Shown: positions 58,147 through 64,000 of the stretch, piece by piece
Position numbering within the stretch: the stretch's first letter is position 1
How the letters are laid out: the number at the start of each line of letters is the position of its first letter
Source: an uncultured Clostridia bacterium
Lineage (GTDB): Bacteria; Bacillota; Clostridia; Oscillospirales; Ruminococcaceae
Direction of reading: 5' to 3'
Assembly: GCA_947630555.1 (NCBI GenBank)
Contig: CANRIA010000001.1
Location: forward strand, 153,406-217,405
DNA length: 64,000 nucleotides
Notes under the pieces: model-generated
Seen by the model: the letters and a program-made list of their open reading frames with translations, nothing else
Told to the model about the DNA's origin: nothing
Databases searched by the model: none
Made by a program: the position numbers and the translations under genes

Positions 58147-58824
58147 CTACCTATGCATTTTGTCTTTCTCCGCCTTGGTATCTTGCAGGTAGGCGGCGTT
58201 CAGCCTCTCGGGCGGCGTGGGCTCACAGTTCGTTGCCGCAAAACACAGCGAAGATGCCCTTTGCAGGCGGTCTTTAGGCGGCGCACAGCGTACATTCGGC
58301 ATATCGCTCAAAAGCTTCATCACCTCGCCGCAGCAGTCGCCCACAATTATCACATCTCCGTCTATCCCCTGCGCGTACTCTTTAAGCTCCTGCGCAGTGC
58401 ACACACGATCATTATACACACACTTCACGCTGCCCCCGTCCACCTCATATCCGCCGAGATAGTAAACATCAGTCCGCGCTTTGAGCGCCGCAAGCACAGT
58501 TCCCTTAGCCGCGCACACATTGAAGCTCAGCGCCATAAGCGTTGAAACGCCGCAGCACTCGCACTCCAGCCCCATACACATGCCCTTCACAGCCGCTATG
58601 CCTATGCGCAGCCCCGTATACGAGCCCGGCCCGTTCGCCACCGCAATGCGGTCAATATCACTTAGCGTAAGGCAGCAATCCTCCAGCAGCTTTTTCACCA
58701 TGGGCAGTATCACCTGCGAGTGCGTAAGCTTTGTGTAAAGTATGCTCTCGCCTATAATTCGCTCCCCGTCGCATACTGCCGCCGAGGCGGTCTTGCCCGA
58801 AGTTTCAATTCCCAAGCACAGCAA
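58147..58824 (-). CDS. tsaB: tRNA t6A synthesis protein TsaB
   Basis: 225 aa. LGIETSGKTASAAVCDGERI, THSQVILPMVKKLLEDCCLT, VANGPGSYTGLRIGIAAVKG are the TsaB (YeaZ) signatures; it forms the scaffold with TsaD and TsaE for threonylcarbamoyl-A37 of tRNA. A TTG at 58824 lies 8 bases after AGGGAG and gives MLCLGIETS, matching the family's usual MKILAIDTS; the ATG at 58833 touches the Shine-Dalgarno. Overlaps the end of tsaE. Confidence 0.93.
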   Translation of the reverse strand: MLCLGIETSGKTASAAVCDGERIIGESILYTKLTHSQVILPMVKKLLEDCCLTLSDIDRIAVANGPGSYTGLRIGIAAVKGMCMGLECECCGVSTLMALSFNVCAAKGTVLAALKARTDVYYLGGYEVDGGSVKCVYNDRVCTAQELKEYAQGIDGDVIIVGDCCGEVMKLLSDMPNVRCAPPKDRLQRASSLCFAATNCEPTPPERLNAAYLQDTKAEKDKMHR

Positions 58825-59245
58825 AGCGTTCATCTCCCTGCAATGTGATAGCGCGCGTGTTGTCGTCAACGCGTTTTATGTCTATAAAAATACAGTTTTC
58901 GGGCAGCGCCTGCGCGATATTCTCGCTCCACTCAACGGCTATCACGGTGTCTTCGTCCATATAGTCGTAAAAGCCCGTTGTTTCAAGGTCTGCGCCGCCG
59001 TTTATTCGGTACATATCAAAATGTATAAGGCTTATATTTTCCCCTCTATACTCATTAACCAGCGCAAATGTCGGCGAGGTCACATCGTCGCCAAGCCCCA
59101 GCCCCAGCGAAAGCCCTCTTGTAAACGTGGTCTTGCCTGCGCCCAGTCCGCCGCGGTATGCCACAATGTCGCCACCGCGCAAAAGACCCCCCACTTTCTG
59201 CGCAAATGCTATAGTTTCTTCGGGGCTGTAAGTCGTTATCGTCAT
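58805..59245 (-). CDS. tsaE: tRNA t6A synthesis ATPase TsaE
   Basis: 146 aa. The Walker A loop RGGLGAGKTTFTRGLSLGLG (33-40), VTSPTFALVNEY and LIHFDMYRI are diagnostic. TsaE drives turnover of the TsaBD complex. The ATG at 59245 overlaps the stop of the DUF3810 gene (TGATG), with AAGGG upstream. It overlaps tsaB by 20 bases. tsaD is not in the window. Confidence 0.95.
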   Translation of the reverse strand: MTITTYSPEETIAFAQKVGGLLRGGDIVAYRGGLGAGKTTFTRGLSLGLGLGDDVTSPTFALVNEYRGENISLIHFDMYRINGGADLETTGFYDYMDEDTVIAVEWSENIAQALPENCIFIDIKRVDDNTRAITLQGDERFAVLGN

Positions 59246-60819
59246 CACACCAGACCCTTATCATAATAGTAGTTCAGCAAAAGGTCTACCATTCTGCCGT
59301 AGCTGTCTTTGCCGTCTGCCACGCCGTTGAATTTCAAACTGCCGTTCATAGCTGCATCTGCAAGTTCATTAACGGTCGAGGACGGTATTATAGCATCATC
59401 GTCCTCCTGAACCCCCTGCCAGTACGCCTGATTTTCAAACATATCCACCCATATGCCGTAGTCTATGTGCGTTTCCATTTCGTCAAGCCGCTCGCGCAGT
59501 GCAGGGTCTTTGTCCGCAACGGCATCAAACGCCCTTGTGCGCACATATTTCAGCGCCGAGAGGTAGCCGCTGTAGCGGTACTCAGCGTTATCAGACTGCG
59601 AACACGCTAAAAACGCCACAAAATTCGCCTCGTCTTCCAAAATAATACCCTGCGTGTGGGCAAGTTCGTGCACCACAGTTTCAGGCTTGTTTGAGGCATA
59701 CATAAGCTTGTTGTAATTCGCCTCCAGCGTGAACGGGAAATACACGCCCATAAGGTACTGCTGGCTCATAAAATACGAATTTATAACGGGCTTTGGCTTT
59801 GTGTAAAAGCCTTTTAGTATCGGGTAATCGCCGCTGATGTTTTCCAGTGCCGCGGCGGCAGTGTCGTCAAGGTCGGCGGTAAGAATAAATTTGCCGTCTT
59901 CATCTCGCTGCACCTGCGCTGAAGCCTCGTTAGTCTGCTCAATAAGTTTTTCGTATACGTCAAGCAGCTGCGAGGTCGTGTATGTTTCCTCCGATATGCC
60001 GTTTTTATATGCAAACGTTGAGCACTGATACATTATAAAGCAGTTGAGCGTTTCTGTCACCAGCACATATGCCGCGCACCACGCAAGCGCTTTGAAGTAT
60101 ATGTGCGATACCCTTTTGCGCTTGCCCTTTTTTATGCACATAAGCACTATGTAAACTATCAGCGATATAGGCAGCCCTGCCACAGCTATTATAATAAGTA
60201 TCTCGCCGAATGAGAACGGCAGCCAAGACAGCACCCTGCCGAAAGTGTTGTTCCAAATCGGAAAGATGTGGTCAAGATAAAAGTCTGCAAACGGCGTTGA
60301 AAGCCGCGCTATTATGTTCAGAAGCAGGCACGCGCCGAACACCGAAATAAGTGCGATGCTGTTCTTTTTCAGTCCGCGCTTTTTGGTTTCTTCTGTATTT
60401 TCTGTATTTTCGGTAGTCTCTGCACTTTCAGCCGCTTCTTGCTGTTTGTCAGCCGTTTTTGTTTCTGTATTTTCTGTATTTTTTGTATCTTCTGTATCTT
60501 TTGCAGCTTCTTCTGATCTTTCCGCGGCTGTTCCCTGTTTGTCCGCCTTTTTGGCTTCAGCAGATCTTACATCTTCTGTAGGTTTTGTATCTTTTTCAGA
60601 GTTTTCAGCCTTTGCAGGGATCTCTTTTTGCTCCGCAGGCTTTACGACAGTATCATCAAAAGTTTCTGCCAAAGTTTCAGCCGCTTCTACAGCCTTTGTA
60701 TCTTTAACTTCTTTGACGGCCTGCGCCGCCTGCTGATTTTTCTTTGGCTGATTATTCTGCTTGTGCTGATTATTGCGATTGTTGGCGTGATTGCGGTTTT
60801 TGTGCTTTTTGCTGCTCAT
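59245..60819 (-). CDS. DUF3810 membrane protein with HExxH motif
   Basis: 524 aa. The first about 150 residues are low complexity: Asn/Lys/His-rich (KHKNRNHANNRNNQHKQNN), then Glu/Thr/Lys-rich. Three helices follow (about 158-178, 200-225, 235-260). The C-terminal domain holds VVHELAHTQGIILEDEANFV, a zincin-like HELAH plus downstream Glu, as in DUF3810 (PF12725), so a membrane metallopeptidase is probable but unproven. Coupled to tsaE-tsaB by overlap. GGTGGAG precedes the ATG. Confidence 0.85.
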   Translation of the reverse strand: MSSKKHKNRNHANNRNNQHKQNNQPKKNQQAAQAVKEVKDTKAVEAAETLAETFDDTVVKPAEQKEIPAKAENSEKDTKPTEDVRSAEAKKADKQGTAAERSEEAAKDTEDTKNTENTETKTADKQQEAAESAETTENTENTEETKKRGLKKNSIALISVFGACLLLNIIARLSTPFADFYLDHIFPIWNNTFGRVLSWLPFSFGEILIIIAVAGLPISLIVYIVLMCIKKGKRKRVSHIYFKALAWCAAYVLVTETLNCFIMYQCSTFAYKNGISEETYTTSQLLDVYEKLIEQTNEASAQVQRDEDGKFILTADLDDTAAAALENISGDYPILKGFYTKPKPVINSYFMSQQYLMGVYFPFTLEANYNKLMYASNKPETVVHELAHTQGIILEDEANFVAFLACSQSDNAEYRYSGYLSALKYVRTRAFDAVADKDPALRERLDEMETHIDYGIWVDMFENQAYWQGVQEDDDAIIPSSTVNELADAAMNGSLKFNGVADGKDSYGRMVDLLLNYYYDKGLV

Positions 60820-60839
60820 TATACTCCACCCTCTGAAAT

Positions 60840-62510
60840 TTAGAAAAGACCCGTAATATTGCCGCTGTTGTCGCAGTCTATAAGATTCGCGGCAGGCAGT
60901 TTTGGCAGACCGGGCATTGTCATTATGTCGCCCGTGTATGCCACCACGAACCCTGCACCCGACGATAGTTTAAGGTCGCGCACGGTAATTTTGAAGCCCT
61001 GCGGCTTGCCAAGTTTTGCAGGGTCGTCGGACAGCGAATACTGCGTTTTTGCCACGCATACGGGAATATCGGCAAAACCGAGCCCCTCTATCTCTTTCAG
61101 CGCCTTTTGCGCCTGCGCGGTGTATATTACGCCGTCCGCGCGGTATATCTCTTTCGCGATTATATCAAGCTTTTCCTGTATCGGCAGTTTCTCGTCATAC
61201 AAAACGCGGAAGTCACTCTTTTTCTTCTCTATGGTGTCGCACACTTTCTGAGCCAAGTCCTTGCCGCCCTCGCCGCCTTTTGCGAATATCTCCGCAAGAG
61301 AATATTCAACGCCCATTTCAGAGCACACTTCTTCTATGACCTTGATCTCCGCGTCGGTGTCGCTCTCGAACCTGTTTATCGCAACGACTACCGGCACACC
61401 GAACTTGTGCATATTCTCAATGTGCGTTTTCAGATTTATACTGCCCTTGCGCAGAGCCTCAACATTTTCGGTTTTAAGCTCCGTCTTCGGTACGCCGCCG
61501 TTGTATTTCAGCGCGCGTATGGTAGCCACCAGCACCACGCAAGAGGGCTTCAAGCCTGCAAAGCGGCACTTTATGTCCATGAACTTCTCCGCGCCAAGGT
61601 CAGAGCCGAAACCTGCCTCTGTAATGCAGTAATCGCCCAGTTTGAGGGCAAGTTTTGTAGCCCTTACCGAGTTGCAGCCGTGCGCTATGTTTGCAAAAGG
61701 CCCGCCGTGCATAATGGCAGGGGTGTTCTCAAGTGTCTGCACAAGGTTCGGTTTGAGCGCATCTTTGAGCAGCGCCGTCATAGCGCCGCAGCCGCCAAGG
61801 TCTTTAGCGTAAACGGGCTTGCCGTCAAGAGTGTAAGCCACTAAAATTCTTTCAAGGCGCGCTTTAAGGTCTGCCAAATCGGAAGCAAGACAGAGAATAG
61901 CCATTACCTCGCTTGCAACGGTTATCTGAAAACCGTCCTCGCGCGGTACACCGTTCACCTTGCCGCCAAGACCTATAACAATGTTGCGCAGAGCCCTGTC
62001 GTTCATATCAAGGCAGCGTTTTATAAGTATCCGCCGCTGATCTATTTTAAGCTCGTTGCCCTGCTGAATGTGGTTGTCAATAAGCGCGCACAGCAGGTTG
62101 TTTGCCGCCGTTATAGCGTGCATATCGCCCGTAAAATGCAGGTTTATGTCCTCCATGGGCACAACCTGAGCGTATCCGCCGCCTGCCGCACCGCCCTTTA
62201 TGCCAAACACAGGGCCGAGAGAGGGCTCACGCAGGGCAAGCACAGCATTTTTGCCTATTTTAGCCATGCTTTCCGCCAGACCTACCGAAATGGTGGTCTT
62301 GCCCTCGCCTGCCGGGGTGGGGTTAATGGCGGTAACGAGAATAAGTTTGCCGTCTTCCTTTCCGCTCAGCTTTTCAAACAAACTCTCTGAGAGTTTCGCC
62401 TTGTACTGTCCGTAGGGTTCTATATCGTCCTCCGCTATGCCCAGTGAGGCGGCGATGTCCTTTATTTTCAGCATTTTAGCCGATGAAGCTATCTCAATAT
62501 CTGTCAGCAT
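60840..62510 (-). CDS. fhs: Formate-tetrahydrofolate ligase
   Basis: 556 aa, full length. [20 protein letters not shown] holds the P-loop (about 64-72); [53 protein letters not shown] and [20 protein letters not shown] are diagnostic. It makes 10-formyl-THF from formate and ATP for purine synthesis and, in acetogens, the methyl branch. The ATG at 62510 follows GGAGG at 7 bases; upstream in-frame ATGs from 62555 lack a site. Confidence 0.97.
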   Translation of the reverse strand: MLTDIEIASSAKMLKIKDIAASLGIAEDDIEPYGQYKAKLSESLFEKLSGKEDGKLILVTAINPTPAGEGKTTISVGLAESMAKIGKNAVLALREPSLGPVFGIKGGAAGGGYAQVVPMEDINLHFTGDMHAITAANNLLCALIDNHIQQGNELKIDQRRILIKRCLDMNDRALRNIVIGLGGKVNGVPREDGFQITVASEVMAILCLASDLADLKARLERILVAYTLDGKPVYAKDLGGCGAMTALLKDALKPNLVQTLENTPAIMHGGPFANIAHGCNSVRATKLALKLGDYCITEAGFGSDLGAEKFMDIKCRFAGLKPSCVVLVATIRALKYNGGVPKTELKTENVEALRKGSINLKTHIENMHKFGVPVVVAINRFESDTDAEIKVIEEVCSEMGVEYSLAEIFAKGGEGGKDLAQKVCDTIEKKKSDFRVLYDEKLPIQEKLDIIAKEIYRADGVIYTAQAQKALKEIEGLGFADIPVCVAKTQYSLSDDPAKLGKPQGFKITVRDLKLSSGAGFVVAYTGDIMTMPGLPKLPAANLIDCDNSGNITGLF

Positions 62511-62959
62511 AAAAATTCCTCCGTTAAAAAAATGTCGGCAGTAAAGCCACTGCATTTCTATTATAACATATTCCGAGCATTTTTTCTATAGTATTTAGAA
62601 ATATTTTTATGCCTTTTTATGGAAATCAGATACAGGAAATATTTTTGCTGCTTTCGCAGCGCGCTGGAGCGCACCACCGCCCCACAGTACGCAAAAGTAT
62701 TAAACCCTGTCAAGAAACCAAAAGTTTTCGGTCAAGCCTTTTTCAAAAGGCTTGTGGGGGTATGGGGGCAAAGCCCCCGAAAACACAGCGTGCGCTCCGC
62801 TACTAGAGGTTAGAGGTGAGAAGTTAGATGTTAGAAATGATTTTCTGACTATTGTGCGAAGTTATCATTTCTGCGGTTTAGAGTTAGAAGCAAGAGGCAA
62901 GAAATTGCTTTTTATAGCTTTGCTCAAACTTTTCAAAACGCGCATCTTGCATCTTGCTT
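62511..62959. repeat. Composite intergenic repeat block 4
   Basis: Bases 62511-62600 are the fhs leader, with a minus-strand TATAAT near 62560-62565. The rest repeats the layout of block 1: GCTGCTTTCGCAGC box (about 62644-62670), two-hairpin module (62701-62797), TTAGAAG-type heptads (62803-62838), GCAAGAG heptads (about 62882-62903), and inverted copies from 62943 that continue into the 3' end of the next gene. No independent gene is seen. Confidence 0.7.
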
Positions 62960-63442
62960 CTAGTCATCTTGCTTCTGACTGCTGAGTTTGGGTTTGTAAT
63001 CGCGCATGAACTTTTCAAACTCGTCGAGATCATAGGATTTTCCGCCGTTTTTGGGGTGCGCACTGCGCTCTTTTTCTTTTTCTTTATCATAAACATAAAC
63101 ATTATCTTTATCTTTCTCTTTCTCTTTTTCTTTATCTTTATCTGTAGCTTTTGCAGCTTTTGCAGAGTCTTCTCCTTTTGCGCGTTTCGCCTTTGCCGCA
63201 TCACTGCGCGCTTTGCAGACCTTTTCCCACTTTTTGCCGTCACGCTCGAGAGCACTTTTCATAAACATAAAAGTAAATTTTGCACAATCTTTTAATTTTA
63301 GCTCTTCGCCCCGTGAAGCGAAATCAAACAGCGCTTTGAACAGCTTTCCTGCATCTTCGTCGCTTAGTTCGTCCACACATTCTTCCCATTCTTTGTAGAT
63401 AATGAACGATTTGTTGTCGGTGTGATAATTCTTCTGTGACAT
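62960..63442 (-). CDS. DUF6291 phage-type protein
   Basis: 160 aa. FIIYKEWEECVDELSDEDAG, KLFKALFDFASRGEE and FTFMFMKSALERDGKKWEK follow the DUF6291 pattern seen in prophage and mobile-element replication regions. A Lys/Glu/Asp-rich low-complexity stretch follows (TDKDKEKEKEKDKDN), then a short C-terminal motif (KSYDLDEFEKFMRDYKPKL). Its last codons (SSQKQDD and stop) lie in the GCAAGAG repeat, so the repeat has defined this end. GGAGG precedes the ATG at 63442. Function unknown. Confidence 0.72.
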   Translation of the reverse strand: MSQKNYHTDNKSFIIYKEWEECVDELSDEDAGKLFKALFDFASRGEELKLKDCAKFTFMFMKSALERDGKKWEKVCKARSDAAKAKRAKGEDSAKAAKATDKDKEKEKEKDKDNVYVYDKEKEKERSAHPKNGGKSYDLDEFEKFMRDYKPKLSSQKQDD

Positions 63443-64000
63443 ATTAGCCTCCTGATAGTAAATATAAATTTTGAAAATGTTTTTCACTATCAGCGGCTAA
63501 ACGGCAAATGTTAAACGAAAACGTATAACATTCTAAAAAATTTTTCGGACATTCTCACGTTCTCGCGGCACACAGTAAGTCCCCGACCGCACCTCGCACT
63601 TCTCACCCCACACTCCCCCACTAATTCCACCCACCCCTGCCCATGTGGCTAGAAGAATATACTGCCAGCGACATGAGAGGGGTGGCGTGGTCGGGGACTA
63701 GAGGCAAGATAACTAGAAACAAGAGGCAAGAAAATGCTTTCTGTAGCTTTGTTCAAACTTTTCAAAATGCGTATCTTGCCTCTTGCTTCTCTCGGAACCG
63801 CAGAAATGGCAAGTACGCGCTAAAGCCGCAAAACCGTTTCTAACCTCTAACTTCTAACCTCTAGCGGCGGAAGAATATACTGCCAGCGGCATGAGAGGGG
63901 GGTGGCGTGGTCGGGGACTAGAAGCAAGATAACTAGAAACAAGAGGCAAGAAAATGCTTTCTGTAGCTTTGTTCAAACTTTTCAAAATGCGTATCTTGCC
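63443..64000. repeat. Composite intergenic repeat block 5 with direct repeat
   Basis: No gene supported. A segment of about 128 bases (63653-63780) recurs at 63871-64000 with two extra G and few other changes, 218-220 bases apart. Each copy has AAGAATATACTGCCAGCG, GGCGTGGTCGGGGACTAGA, GCAAGA-type heptads and CTGTAGCTTTGTTCAAAC. Inverted heptads CTTGCCTCTTGC (about 63774-63790) and CTAACCTCTAAC (63841-63862) lie between. The second copy runs off the window, so more copies may follow. Confidence 0.7.

Noticed and set aside
62511..62600. THF riboswitch before fhs
   Set aside because: Only about 50 bases lie between the likely -10 and the start codon, and no THF-riboswitch core is visible.

Overview
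The window looks like chromosome of a low-to-mid GC Gram-positive anaerobe of the Clostridia, most likely Oscillospiraceae/Ruminococcaceae ([Eubacterium] siraeum-like; the genus is inference). Support: sporulation regulator SpoIIID and a SpoVB-like flippase, SigH-type sigma factor, MurE with a meso-DAP signature (DNPR), PASTA penicillin-binding protein, formate-THF ligase, Pta, UUG/GUG starts with strong Shine-Dalgarno sequences, and consensus SigA promoters (TTGACA-17-TATAAT).

Layout. 1-4048: end of a LuxR-type regulator, repeat-rich DNA, an aminotransferase, an XRE repressor divergent from an LRR surface protein, then a second repeat block. 4049-8780: two unknown membrane proteins, pta, and a metal-efflux operon (CadC-like sensor, free HMA chaperone, P1B ATPase). 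8845-14718: L,D-transpeptidase and an unusual operon made of a 44-aa membrane peptide, three paralogous unknown membrane proteins, a TrpF-fold protein lacking both catalytic residues, and a cytoplasmic GH113 mannanase-like enzyme. 14902-23313: flippase, PC4/YdbC protein, PfkB sugar kinase, Orn/Lys/Arg decarboxylase-like protein, and a 1372-aa surface protein with 12 CxxC units whose 5' UTR carries an A26 tract inside a hairpin. 23373-31928: methyltransferase, permease, YesL-like protein, proC, spoIIID, then a yabM-yabN-yabO-like run (flippase, mazG, HU, rqcP) and an M15 peptidase. 31984-32340: a short element bounded by about 30-bp inverted repeats. 32377-38890: trmK-nif3-rqcH-gtrA and small membrane proteins, DUF1858, zinc ribbon, a tRNA remnant and a SigH-like sigma factor. 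38965-42261: fumarase beta subunit, DivIVA-like protein, and a CorA transporter preceded by a 23-codon leader ORF.

42573-55775 is the division and cell-wall (dcw) cluster on the minus strand: mraZ-rsmH-ftsL-pbp-murE-murF-ftsW-murG-murA-ftsQ-ftsZ. It lacks mraY, murD and ftsA, and six of its eleven genes start at UUG or GUG. 56149-62510 holds a phosphatase, rpiB, a 1-kb repeat block, tsaB-tsaE, a DUF3810 membrane protein and fhs. The right end is a further repeat zone around a DUF6291 (phage-type) gene.

The most interesting non-genic content is (i) a modular family of intergenic repeats: heptad tandem arrays, a two-hairpin module with a closing stem, and a GC-rich box followed by a hairpin whose stem covaries between copies; and (ii) the corA leader, whose MNPDP start resembles the Salmonella mgtL peptide and which lies upstream of a hairpin covering the corA Shine-Dalgarno. 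No rRNA, CRISPR array, integrase or transposase is visible.
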